A stretch of 64,000 nucleotides of DNA from Cellulosilyticum sp. I15G10I2. GTDB taxonomy: Bacteria > Bacillota > Clostridia > Lachnospirales > Cellulosilyticaceae. Below, piece after piece: positions 9,314 through 16,792 of this stretch; within the stretch, counting starts at the first letter, position 1; every line of letters begins with the position of its first letter. Location: the NCBI RefSeq assembly GCF_900095725.1, contig NZ_FMMP01000006.1, positions 124,001 through 188,000 on the forward strand, read 5' to 3'. The notes beneath the pieces are model-generated. The model had not been told where the DNA came from. It saw nothing but the letters and a program-made list of their open reading frames with translations, and did not search any database. The position numbers and the translations under genes are program-made.

Positions 9314-9341
9314 AAATAATAACTATATGGAGGCAATAACT

Positions 9342-10148
9342 ATGAAAAAAATAATAGCAGGATTAATCGTTTCAACACTTACTCTTTCACTTTTTGCAGG
9401 TTGTGGAAAAAAGGAAGATAATAAAATTGTAATAGGTGCATCAGTAACACCTCATGCAGAAATATTAGGCATAGCCAAAGATGTGCTTAAAGAAAAAGGT
9501 TATGAACTGGAGATCAAAGAATTTACAGATTATGTACAACCTAACCTTACACTTGAGAGTAAAGAACTAGATGCGAACTATTTTCAGCACCAACCTTATT
9601 TAGATAACTTTAATGAAGAAAACAAAACAAATCTTGTATCAGTGGCCTCTGTTCATTATGAACCGCTTGGTATTTATGCAGGCAAAACTAAGTCGCTTGA
9701 TGACATTCAGGACGGCGCCACTATTGCTGTACCAAATGATACAACAAATGAAGCAAGAGCACTACTTTTATTAGAGACAATAGGTCTTATTAAAGTAAGC
9801 CCGGATGCAGGGCTTAAAGCGACAATTAATGATATTATTGAAAATCCTAAAAACATTAAGATTCAAGAGCTTGAGTCTGCACAACTTTCCAGGGCTTTAC
9901 CAGATGTAGACTTTGCTGTTATCAATGGGAATAATGCACTGCAGGCAGGACTTAATGCAGCGACTGATGCACTTGCAAAAGAAGAGCAGGATTCACTTGC
10001 AGCTACGACTTTTGCTAACATCCTTGTTGTTCGTGTAGGAGATGAAAAACGTGAAGATATTAAAGCTTTGATTGAAGCTTTAAAAAGTGACCAAGTTAAA
10101 GCCTTTATAGAAGAAAAATATCAAGGAGCTGTTGTACCTATATTTTAA
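9342..10148 (+). CDS. metQ: Methionine-binding lipoprotein MetQ
   Basis: This 268-residue NlpA/MetQ-family lipoprotein captures D/L-methionine outside the membrane for MetNI. The N-terminus is a lipoprotein signal with lipobox LFAGC (Cys 21). Family blocks ASVTPHAEIL, FTDYVQPN, ANYFQHQPYL and VPNDTTNEARAL are present. The ATG at 9342 has TGGAGG about 10 bases upstream; the in-frame upstream codons belong to the end of metI. It is the last gene of the operon and is followed by an intrinsic terminator. Confidence 0.93.
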   Translation: MKKIIAGLIVSTLTLSLFAGCGKKEDNKIVIGASVTPHAEILGIAKDVLKEKGYELEIKEFTDYVQPNLTLESKELDANYFQHQPYLDNFNEENKTNLVSVASVHYEPLGIYAGKTKSLDDIQDGATIAVPNDTTNEARALLLLETIGLIKVSPDAGLKATINDIIENPKNIKIQELESAQLSRALPDVDFAVINGNNALQAGLNAATDALAKEEQDSLAATTFANILVVRVGDEKREDIKALIEALKSDQVKAFIEEKYQGAVVPIF

Positions 10149-10168
10149 CAGATAACACTTGCAAGGGC

Positions 10169-10211
10169 GTGTGTAAAAAGTGAAGTGATTCATTTTTTGC
10201 ACACTTTTTTT
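10169..10211 (+). terminator. Terminator of metNIQ
   Basis: A GTGTGTAAAAA/TTTTTTGCACAC stem with one wobble pair is followed by seven T. Confidence 0.75.
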
Positions 10212-10267
10212 ATTATCTATTTTTAGATGATAAAAGCATTCAAATAGTAATTATTCTCAAAATTGTA

Positions 10268-10296
10268 TTGACATCAAGTATCTGCACTGCTAAAAT
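10268..10296 (+). promoter_or_regulatory. Promoter of the fur locus
   Basis: TTGACA (10268-10273) and TAAAAT (10291-10296) are spaced by 17 bp. The Fur-type box at 10317-10331 lies just after the expected transcription start. Confidence 0.75.
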
Positions 10297-10316
10297 ACTA
10301 ATTAAGAAAGATAATT

Positions 10317-10331
10317 TGATAGTAATTATCA
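10317..10331. promoter_or_regulatory. Fur box 1
   Basis: TGATAGTAATTATCA matches the 7-1-7 Fur consensus TGATAATnATTATCA with one mismatch. A further GATAATT just upstream (10310-10316) extends the symmetry. Its position downstream of the -10 box suggests iron-dependent autorepression of fur. Confidence 0.75.
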
Positions 10332-10367
10332 ATAACATAAACTTTAAGTACATAAGAAGTGACTAGG

Positions 10368-10445
10368 ATGTCTTTAACAATGTTAACATTAGGAAAAAAA
10401 GCCATTATAAATGTCTATAAGTTATCAAACCGCAGTAAGCAGTAA
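10368..10445 (+). pseudogene. Possible truncated feoA remnant
   Basis: A short reading frame encodes 25 residues beginning MSLTMLTLGKKAIINVY, which resembles the N-terminus of FeoA (first strand plus the G-x-K/E-A-x-I block), and then stops at TAA. The frame continues open after the stop into fur but no longer looks like FeoA. It lies directly behind an iron-regulated promoter, where feoA is often found. The resemblance is short, so this could equally be a leader peptide or chance. Confidence 0.3.
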
Positions 10446-10514
10446 TATGGAGCGTTGCCTTTATCATTTATCAGGAAGGCAGATTGTTTCTTAGCTAATA
10501 AAGGAGTGCTTGTG

Positions 10515-10949
10515 ATGAATTTAAAAAAAAACTTAAATAAAAGAGGTTTTAGGCTTACAAAACAAAGACAGGCAGTAATGGAAGTTGTTTTAAATACAAA
10601 AGGTAAACACTTAAGCAGTGGAGAAATCTTTGAGATGGTCAAACATAACCATCCGAGTATCGGATTGGCGACTGTCTACCGAACATTGCCCCTTCTAGAG
10701 AAAATGAACTTACTAAGTAAGATTTCTTTAGATGATGGCTGTATCAGATATGAGGCTCTTACTGCTAAAGAACAAGGGCATCATCACCTGATATGTATAA
10801 AATGCGGTGCTGTTTATGAGATTAAGGAAGATCTATTGGGTGTTCGTGAAAAAGAAATACTTGAGCAAAATCATTTTAATGCTGCAAATTATATGGTTAA
10901 GATTTATGGGTACTGTATATCTTGTATAGACAAAGATAATGAAATATAA
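10515..10949 (+). CDS. fur: Fur-family metal-responsive repressor
   Basis: This 144-residue repressor has a winged helix at residues 1-80 (RLTKQRQAVMEV; recognition helix in GLATVYRTLPLL). The metal-binding domain has HHH at 89-91 and two structural CxxC pairs, C94/C97 and C134/C137. It is Fur rather than Zur or PerR by context: two good Fur boxes flank it and a flavodoxin follows. PerR cannot be excluded from sequence alone. The start is ATG 10515 with AAGGAG 8 bases upstream; the in-frame TTG at 10455 lacks such a site. It is probably autoregulated through the box at 10317. Confidence 0.88.
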   Translation: MNLKKNLNKRGFRLTKQRQAVMEVVLNTKGKHLSSGEIFEMVKHNHPSIGLATVYRTLPLLEKMNLLSKISLDDGCIRYEALTAKEQGHHHLICIKCGAVYEIKEDLLGVREKEILEQNHFNAANYMVKIYGYCISCIDKDNEI

Positions 10950-10988
10950 TAGCAAAAAAATAGGTGTCAGAAGGAAGCTGGTGGCAGT

Positions 10989-11135
10989 ATGATTAATTGG
11001 ATTATAGGCGGGGGTATTATAGCTTTAACAATTTATATTATTGTAAAAAGAATTATACGCATGCGAAAAGGTGAAATGGGATGTTGTGGAGGCTGTACAG
11101 CAAGTAAGGGTGGCTGTGACTGCAAGCATGGATGA
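10989..11135 (+). CDS. FeoB-associated Cys-rich membrane protein
   Basis: This 48-residue protein has one N-terminal transmembrane helix (about residues 3-20), a basic stretch RIIRMRKG, and a Cys-rich tail with CCGGC and GGCDCKHG. It matches the small FeoB-associated Cys-rich membrane protein family, normally encoded next to feoB for ferrous iron uptake. Here feoB is absent from the window. AAGGAAG lies 11 bases before the ATG. It follows fur by 39 bp and precedes the second Fur box. Confidence 0.8.
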   Translation: MINWIIGGGIIALTIYIIVKRIIRMRKGEMGCCGGCTASKGGCDCKHG

Positions 11136-11190
11136 TGAGGGGCGAAATAGCTTAAATAAATAGTGAGAACAAAAAAATTTACAATTAAAA

Positions 11191-11205
11191 TGATAATGAT
11201 AATCA
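11191..11205. promoter_or_regulatory. Fur box 2
   Basis: TGATAATGATAATCA matches the 7-1-7 Fur consensus at 14 of 15 positions and precedes the DUF2325/flavodoxin genes. It implies that these are induced when iron is scarce. Confidence 0.8.
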
Positions 11206-11259
11206 ATTTTATAAAAACAAATGAGATAATTTCTTTATTTCAAAAGGAGAGTGGAACAA

Positions 11260-11562
11260 ATGAGCATAGTACTTGTTGGAGGACATGATAGAATGCATGA
11301 GGCGTATAAGGGCATCTGTTCAAAACGCGGGCATCGGGTGAAGGTTTATACCCAGCTGCCCGCTAGGTTTGATAAGATGATTGGAACGCCGGATGGGATT
11401 GTATTATTTACGGGGACTGTTTCCCATAAAATGATGCATATTGCAGTAAAAGAAGCTAAAAGAAAAAATATACCTATTGTAAGATGCCATAATAGTAGTG
11501 GTAACTCACTTGAAAGTATATTAGAGCAATTTGAGAAAGAATTGGCAGTGGCATCTTATTAA
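11260..11562 (+). CDS. DUF2325 domain protein
   Basis: This 100-residue protein is a small Rossmann-like alpha/beta unit: SIVLVGGHDRM at the N-terminus, DGIVLFTGTVSHKM in the middle and IPIVRCHNSSGNS near the end. These are the marks of DUF2325, whose biochemical function is unknown. The start is ATG 11260 with AAGGAGA 9 bases upstream; the GTG at 11251 touches that site and is unlikely. Its place directly behind a Fur box and before a flavodoxin suggests an iron-starvation role, which is inference only. Confidence 0.8.
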   Translation: MSIVLVGGHDRMHEAYKGICSKRGHRVKVYTQLPARFDKMIGTPDGIVLFTGTVSHKMMHIAVKEAKRKNIPIVRCHNSSGNSLESILEQFEKELAVASY

Positions 11563-11600
11563 TGAAAAAACTATTAAACATTATAAGGAGGTCTAGTAGA

Positions 11601-12032
11601 ATGAAAAATATGACTATTATTTATTGGAGTGCAACAGGCAATACAGAGGCAATGGCATTAGCTCTTGAGGAAGGAGCAAAAAAAGCTGGTGTTTCTGTAA
11701 AATTACTTGAGGTTGGCAATGCTTCAAAAGAAGAGGTGTTAAAGGCTGATGCAGTAGCATTAGGGTGTCCGTCTATGGGCGCTGAAGAACTTGAGGAAGA
11801 AGAGATGGAACCTTTTATAGCATCCTTAGAAGTGGAAAATTTAAAAGGCAAACCTATGCTGTTATTTGGCTCTTATGATTGGGGAGATGGGCAGTGGATG
11901 CGTGAATGGACAGAAAGAATGACTAAACTAGGAGTGCTTCTAATGGAAGATGGTTTAATTATCCAAAATACACCTGACGAAGATGGTCTTAATAAGTGTC
12001 GAGAAATAGGCGAGAAGTTTGCATCAATATAA
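11601..12032 (+). CDS. Flavodoxin
   Basis: This 143-residue FMN electron carrier can replace ferredoxin under iron limitation. The phosphate-binding loop reads YWSATGNTEAMA (canonical T/S-x-T-G-x-T), followed by the 50s loop ALGCPSMGAEELEE and the 90s loop FGSYDWGDGQWM, both of which contact the flavin. The start is ATG 11601 with AAGGAGG about 10 bases upstream; the ATG at 11562, overlapping the DUF2325 stop codon, would add 13 atypical residues. It belongs to the Fur-controlled cluster. Confidence 0.92.
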   Translation: MKNMTIIYWSATGNTEAMALALEEGAKKAGVSVKLLEVGNASKEEVLKADAVALGCPSMGAEELEEEEMEPFIASLEVENLKGKPMLLFGSYDWGDGQWMREWTERMTKLGVLLMEDGLIIQNTPDEDGLNKCREIGEKFASI

Positions 12033-12062
12033 TGCTGCAATGGAGTTGAGGAGGGGTAAAAT

Positions 12063-12647
12063 ATGGATAAGGCATTATTACGTCAATTTATTTCTGAATT
12101 AAATAAGCTTGAGGGCAAAGAATATCTTTTAGCTACAATAGCTTATAAAACTGCACCCACACGAAGTGGGATAAAGCCATCGTCTCTTATTTCCTTCTCA
12201 GCTAAGCATAAAAATCTTTACCACTTATGGGAAAAACACAAAGAAGAGATAGGTAATTATTTAAATCTTGATTTTTATGAACTCAAAAAAACTGAGGATT
12301 GGCTACTTATTTTATTTTATGACTACGATATGTTAGAAAAAACAACTACCAGTAAAACCAATCGGATTTTTTTAAAAAAGATGGGTTATCATAGTGAAGA
12401 CACACTTAGCCGAAGGTTAGCATTTTTAAAAGAACGTTTCAGATTGATGTGTCCTCATGAGATTGGTGTCTTTCTTGGTATTCCTATTGAGGATGTATGT
12501 GGATTTATTAAACACAAAGGAACTAATTTTTTAATGTGTAAGTACTGGAAAGTATATCATAATCTTGAAGAAGCAAAAACCCTTTTTGAAGATTATGATA
12601 AGGCAAAAGCAAATGTAATTTATGCAATGCTTAATGCTGCTTCATAG
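12063..12647 (+). CDS. DUF3793 family protein
   Basis: This 194-residue soluble protein carries the DUF3793 signature in its C-terminal half (CPHEIGVFLGIPIEDVCGFI, then CKYWKVYHN). The N-terminal half is helical and variable. The function is unknown. It follows the flavodoxin by 30 bp with GAGGAGGGG before the ATG, so it is probably part of the same iron-responsive transcript. Confidence 0.8.
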   Translation: MDKALLRQFISELNKLEGKEYLLATIAYKTAPTRSGIKPSSLISFSAKHKNLYHLWEKHKEEIGNYLNLDFYELKKTEDWLLILFYDYDMLEKTTTSKTNRIFLKKMGYHSEDTLSRRLAFLKERFRLMCPHEIGVFLGIPIEDVCGFIKHKGTNFLMCKYWKVYHNLEEAKTLFEDYDKAKANVIYAMLNAAS

Positions 12648-12770
12648 ATTGTTCTGTGCAAAGTATTCATAAACACTTCAGAATATTAAGGTGTCAGCTA
12701 AAGCAATTTTTCATTTTAAGTCCTACACAAGCAGATACAGCATTATGTGGACAGATTGGAGAGACAACAC

Positions 12771-13382
12771 ATGTTTTATAAGATCTCTAAATTGTTTCGT
12801 GTGCAGCATGTGCATGATGTTATTGAATGCCTTACTGCTGCACTTGAAGCTAAAGATATTTATACGAGTGGACATTCTTCACGGGTAGCAGCTATGTCCT
12901 TTGATCTAGCAAGATCTATGGGTATTAAAGGGGTTATGCTTGAGGATATACATATAGCGGCACATCTTCATGATATAGGTAAAATGGGAGTGCCAGAAAA
13001 TATTTTAAATAAAAAAGGAAAATTATTGCCGCATGAGTGGACACAGATACAAAGACATCCTGAGATTGGGTATGCTATTTTAAGTAAGTCAAGGCAACTT
13101 GATAAAATTGCAGAGATGGTACTTTATCATCATGAAAGATGGGATGGTAAGGGATATCCTCATGCACTTAAAAAAGATAAAATCCCACTGGGATCAAGAA
13201 TTATTGCAGTAGCTGATGGTATTGATGCAATGACATCAGCTAGGCCTTATCGGGAGGCTATGTCGTGGGAAGACTGTATGGAAGAAGTACTTTTAAACAA
13301 GGAATTGCAGTTTGACCCAGTTGTGGTAGAAGCAGCACTGCGCATATGGAAAAAATGGGAATATCAGCCAAAAGCCAGCTGA
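12771..13382 (+). CDS. HD-GYP domain phosphodiesterase
   Basis: This 203-residue protein is little more than one HD-GYP domain, the module that usually hydrolyses cyclic di-GMP. The metal ligands HLHDIGK (H67, D68), the second-half HHERWDGKGYP (120-130) and the downstream VADGIDAM are all intact, so activity is likely. No sensor domain is attached; a short N-terminal helix precedes the catalytic part. I choose ATG 12771 with GGAGAGA just upstream; a GTG at 12747 in frame would add 8 residues. It is monocistronic and ends at a terminator. Confidence 0.85.
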   Translation: MFYKISKLFRVQHVHDVIECLTAALEAKDIYTSGHSSRVAAMSFDLARSMGIKGVMLEDIHIAAHLHDIGKMGVPENILNKKGKLLPHEWTQIQRHPEIGYAILSKSRQLDKIAEMVLYHHERWDGKGYPHALKKDKIPLGSRIIAVADGIDAMTSARPYREAMSWEDCMEEVLLNKELQFDPVVVEAALRIWKKWEYQPKAS

Positions 13383-13390
13383 AATAGAGA

Positions 13391-13424
13391 GATCGAATAG
13401 ATAAAAAGACTGTTCGATTTTTTT
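13391..13424 (+). terminator. Terminator after HD-GYP gene
   Basis: ATCGAATAG pairs with CTGTTCGAT (one wobble) and is followed by a T-run. Confidence 0.75.
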
Positions 13425-13449
13425 TATACAAAGAAATATGAATTAGGGA

Positions 13450-13479
13450 TTGACATATATAAAGCATAAGTATTAAACT
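13450..13479 (+). promoter_or_regulatory. Promoter of GntR/kinase/transaldolase operon
   Basis: TTGACA (13450-13455) and TAAACT (13474-13479) have an 18-bp spacer. The predicted start near 13486 lies after the ATG at 13482, supporting the GTG at 13536 as the true start of the regulator. Confidence 0.6.
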
Positions 13480-13535
13480 AAATGTACGGACATTATAACA
13501 TTATGATATATATAAATACATTAAAGGGTGATGAA

Positions 13536-14288
13536 GTGTCAATTTTAAATGGCGTAATTAAAAGAGAGAGTCCTATACCACTATACTATCAGTTAAAAGA
13601 AATTATATTAAGTGAATTGACAAGCAACAGACTAGTATCTGGAGATTATTTGCCAACAGAGAATGAGCTTATGGCGTATTATCAGATTAGCAGAGCAACG
13701 GTTCGTCAAGCGATGAGTGAGCTTGTTAATGAAGGGTATTTATCAAGACAAAAAGGAAAGGGTACCTTTGTATCGAAACCTAAGATTACGCAACAATCTA
13801 TTAATCGCGTAGAAACCTATCAAGAAAAGATGCGAAAAATAGGTAAAAATGCAGGAACTAAAGTTGTATACTGTGATATTATAATGCCCAGTGCAACAAT
13901 CTGCCAAGCTTTAAGTTTATCTAAGCAGCATAAAGTGATTCGCTTAGTAAGAATCAGGTTAGTAGATGAAGAACCCATTGTAGTTGCAGAAACTTATATG
14001 CCTTATAATGTATGCAGTTTTGTATTGGAACATGACTTAGAGAGTGAATCCTTATATGCAATTTTATCTGAGAACGAAAAGACGCGTATTGTCACTGCAA
14101 AAAGAACAATAGAAGCAGTACTCGCAAGTGAGAGTGCTGCAAAGATGTTAGAGATAACAGAGGGGGATGCACTTCAAGTTATTAAGACAATAGCTTTAAA
14201 TAAAGAAAATATTGTTATTGAATATACAACAGCAAAATACCGAGGAGATAGGAATCTATTTATTGTTGAAACACAAGTAGAGGTATAA
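13536..14288 (+). CDS. GntR-family (HutC subfamily) transcriptional regulator
   Basis: This 250-residue regulator has a winged helix at residues ~8-75 (SPIPLYYQLKEII, PTENELMAYYQISRATVRQA, RQKGKGTFV) and a UTRA effector domain at ~90-245. UTRA domains of this subfamily bind sugar phosphates or similar metabolites. It probably represses its own operon, which encodes a sugar kinase and a transaldolase-fold enzyme. The start is GTG 13536, preceded by AGGGTGAT; the ATG at 13482 lies before the predicted transcription start. Confidence 0.85.
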   Translation: MSILNGVIKRESPIPLYYQLKEIILSELTSNRLVSGDYLPTENELMAYYQISRATVRQAMSELVNEGYLSRQKGKGTFVSKPKITQQSINRVETYQEKMRKIGKNAGTKVVYCDIIMPSATICQALSLSKQHKVIRLVRIRLVDEEPIVVAETYMPYNVCSFVLEHDLESESLYAILSENEKTRIVTAKRTIEAVLASESAAKMLEITEGDALQVIKTIALNKENIVIEYTTAKYRGDRNLFIVETQVEV

Positions 14289-14325
14289 AGATGTACAAAA
14301 CATGAAGTGAGAGGCGGCATTTAAG

Positions 14326-15843
14326 ATGAAGAAGTATTTATTAGCACACGATTTGGGGACATCTGGAAATAAAGCAACTCTCTATAGTACAGATGGCAAA
14401 CTAGTTAGTAGTAAGGTATATGCGTATGATACACATTTTTTTAACACCAATTGGGCTGAACAAGACCCAGACATGTGGTGGCGGGCAGTAGCGCATACAA
14501 CAAAAGCTATATTAGAAGATGTAGATAGGAAAGATATACTGGCAGTATCTTTTAGTGGACAAATGCAAGGATGTGTCTGTGTAGATCGTGAGGGTATCCA
14601 CTTAAGACCAGCGATTATATGGGCTGATCAAAGAGCGCAAATAGAAACACAGGAACTTATAAAAGAAGTTGGCATACAAAAGTTTTATAAGATAACAGGT
14701 CATAGACCTAGCCCTGCCTATAGCATAGAAAAGCTTATGTGGATCAAAAATAATGAATTTGATGTCTATCAAAAGACTTATAAAATGTTGCTTTGTAAGG
14801 ATTATATGGTTTTAAAATTAACTGGTAAGTACGTTACAGATTACTCAGATGCCTCAGGGACTAATGCGTTAGACTTAAATACCAGACAATGGTCAGAAGA
14901 AATTGTTAAGGCAGCAAAAATAGATCGTGATAAACTACCCATGTTAATACCATCAACGCAAATTGTAGGAGGTGTTACCCGTGAAGCCGCCAGGGAAACT
15001 GGTTTGGCTGAAGGGACCCCAATTGTAATTGGTGGTGGTGATGGCGCGTGTGCAGCAGTAGGCGCGGCAAGTATTAATGCTGGAGATGCCTATGGCTGCA
15101 TAGGCTCATCTTCGTGGATTGCACTTACAGTGGATAAGCCCATTTATGATGATCAGATGAGAACTTTTAACTTTGCACATATTGTACCAGACCTTATTAT
15201 GCCATGTGGCACAATGCAAACAGGAGGTGCTTCATATAGCTGGCTTAAAAATCAACTGGCTTTATATGAGGTCAGTGAAGCTAAACGATTAGGGATAAGT
15301 CCGTATACACTTATCAATGACTTAGCTAAGCAATCTCCGGTAGGAGCAAATGGGCTGATCTATCTCCCTTACCTTTTAGGTGAGCGAAGCCCAAGATGGA
15401 ATGTCAATGCCAAGGGAGCATTTATAGGACTTAAGATGGAAAGCCAAAGAGAAGATATTTTTCGTTCAGTATTAGAAGGTGTGGCATTTAATATGAACAC
15501 TATTTTAAATTGTTTTAAAAAACATACAGCAATTAAAGAAATGATTGTCATTGGGGGCGGAGCAAAGGGGGAACTATGGCGGCAGATTATGGCCGATATT
15601 TATGGAGTGCCTATTCTAAAACCCAATTTTCTAGAGGAAGCGACGTCTATGGGGGCTGCTATAGCAGCTGGCGTTGGCATAGGGGTATTTGAAAACTTTA
15701 AGGTAATCAATCAGTTTCTTAAAATGGAGGATAAGATTTATCCTATCCCTGAAAATCAAGAGATTTATACAAGAATGTATCCAATTTTTGAACAGTGCTA
15801 CACATCACTTGTTGATGTGTATGACCAATTAGCGACATTATAA
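14326..15843 (+). CDS. xylB: FGGY-family carbohydrate kinase, xylulokinase-like
   Basis: This 505-residue kinase phosphorylates a pentulose or related polyol or ketose. The N-terminal FGGY half begins YLLAHDLGTSGNK (phosphate-1 loop) and has SFSGQMQGCV and IIWADQRA as in xylulokinases. The C-terminal half has LPYLLGERSPRWN and the ATP-binding IGGGAKGELWRQI. Xylulokinase is the closest type I recognise, but FGGY enzymes are easily mis-assigned, so the substrate may be another sugar. It lies 37 bp after the GntR gene and 18 bp before the transaldolase-like gene. No isomerase or transporter is present in this operon. Confidence 0.7.
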   Translation: MKKYLLAHDLGTSGNKATLYSTDGKLVSSKVYAYDTHFFNTNWAEQDPDMWWRAVAHTTKAILEDVDRKDILAVSFSGQMQGCVCVDREGIHLRPAIIWADQRAQIETQELIKEVGIQKFYKITGHRPSPAYSIEKLMWIKNNEFDVYQKTYKMLLCKDYMVLKLTGKYVTDYSDASGTNALDLNTRQWSEEIVKAAKIDRDKLPMLIPSTQIVGGVTREAARETGLAEGTPIVIGGGDGACAAVGAASINAGDAYGCIGSSSWIALTVDKPIYDDQMRTFNFAHIVPDLIMPCGTMQTGGASYSWLKNQLALYEVSEAKRLGISPYTLINDLAKQSPVGANGLIYLPYLLGERSPRWNVNAKGAFIGLKMESQREDIFRSVLEGVAFNMNTILNCFKKHTAIKEMIVIGGGAKGELWRQIMADIYGVPILKPNFLEEATSMGAAIAAGVGIGVFENFKVINQFLKMEDKIYPIPENQEIYTRMYPIFEQCYTSLVDVYDQLATL

Positions 15844-15861
15844 GCATAGAGGGAGACGTAT

Positions 15862-16539
15862 ATGAGAATTTATATTGACACAGCAAATACATCAGATATT
15901 AAAAGGATTATTACTAAGTTTCCCGTAGATGGGGTAACAACTAATCCGTCACTTTTAGCAAGAGAAAAAATGAATCCGATGGCGCAGCTTAAAAAAATAA
16001 TAAGTTTGTTAGAAAAAGATATGGAGATTCATGCACAAGTGCTTTCAAGTAGTGCAGAAGATATGATTATTGAAGCTGATTATATGAGAAGACAGTTAGG
16101 AGAACAAATTTTTATTAAAGTACCTGTAACCCATGAAGGCATAAAAGCAATGAAAGAGCTTAGTAAAGCAGGTTTTAATCTAACAGCGACTGCTATTTAT
16201 ACACCTATGCAAGCTGTAATGGCTGCAAAAGCAGGGGCTAGATGGACAGCTCCATATGTAAATAGGCTTGATATGATAGGGGCTAATGGTGTACAGGTAG
16301 CAATTGATATTCACAATATCTTAACTCAAATGAAGGGTAAAACAGGTTTGCTTGCTGCAAGTTTTAAAAACGTAGAACAAATCTTGAAACTTGCAGAAGC
16401 AGGAGCAGGAGCTGTGACTGTAGCACCTGAACTTTTAGAACAGTTTTTATATCACCCGCTTACAGAAAAAGCAGTAACAGACTTTACAAATGACTTTGAA
16501 TGTATTACGGCGAAAGGCGCTACAATGAAGGGGTTATAA
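15862..16539 (+). CDS. Transaldolase / fructose-6-phosphate aldolase-type protein
   Basis: This 225-residue single-domain TIM barrel belongs to the small-transaldolase (TalC/FSA) family. It starts MRIYIDTANTSDI, has VDGVTTNPSLL, and carries the Schiff-base Lys in FIKVPVT (K86) followed by TATAIYTPMQA and APYVNRLDM. The size is standard for the subfamily. It cleaves or transfers three-carbon units of ketose phosphates and could act after the neighbouring kinase in non-oxidative pentose metabolism. GGGAGACGT lies upstream of the ATG. Confidence 0.88.
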   Translation: MRIYIDTANTSDIKRIITKFPVDGVTTNPSLLAREKMNPMAQLKKIISLLEKDMEIHAQVLSSSAEDMIIEADYMRRQLGEQIFIKVPVTHEGIKAMKELSKAGFNLTATAIYTPMQAVMAAKAGARWTAPYVNRLDMIGANGVQVAIDIHNILTQMKGKTGLLAASFKNVEQILKLAEAGAGAVTVAPELLEQFLYHPLTEKAVTDFTNDFECITAKGATMKGL

Positions 16540-16572
16540 AAAATAGTACTTATTAATTGAACCGGTGTTTTA

Positions 16573-16613
16573 AAAAAGGTATTAATGTATCCTATTTATG
16601 TTAATGCCTTTTT
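16573..16613 (+). terminator. Terminator of the kinase/transaldolase operon
   Basis: AAAAAGGTATTAA pairs with TTAATGCCTTTTT around a 15-base loop and ends in a T-run. Confidence 0.65.
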
Positions 16614-16717
16614 GCATTTTAAAAAGAAAGATGACAGCTTAATAGTATAAGAAGGTATACAAAAGATGCTAAGTTTGTGTAGAATGCTGGAAAATGAATA
16701 TAATTTATGTTAAGTAT

Positions 16718-16752
16718 TTGATAATTTATGATTAAGTGTTATAATAACACTT
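16718..16752 (+). promoter_or_regulatory. Promoter with palindromic operator before NSS transporter
   Basis: TTGATA (16718-16723) and TATAAT (16740-16745) have a 16-bp spacer. A perfect 19-bp palindrome AAGTGTTATAATAACACTT (16734-16752) is centred on the -10 box, so a repressor bound there would block the promoter. Confidence 0.65.
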
Positions 16753-16792
16753 GGTGTATTTTATTATAAATTATTACATAAGGAGACAAACA

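Noticed and set aside
9285-9341. Upstream start for metQ at 9285
   Set aside because: These codons belong to the metI 3' end; a lipoprotein signal starts cleanly at ATG 9342.
12691-12888. Plus-strand frame overlapping the start of the HD-GYP gene
   Set aside because: The overlapping frame encodes a complete HD-GYP domain; this frame has no recognisable content.
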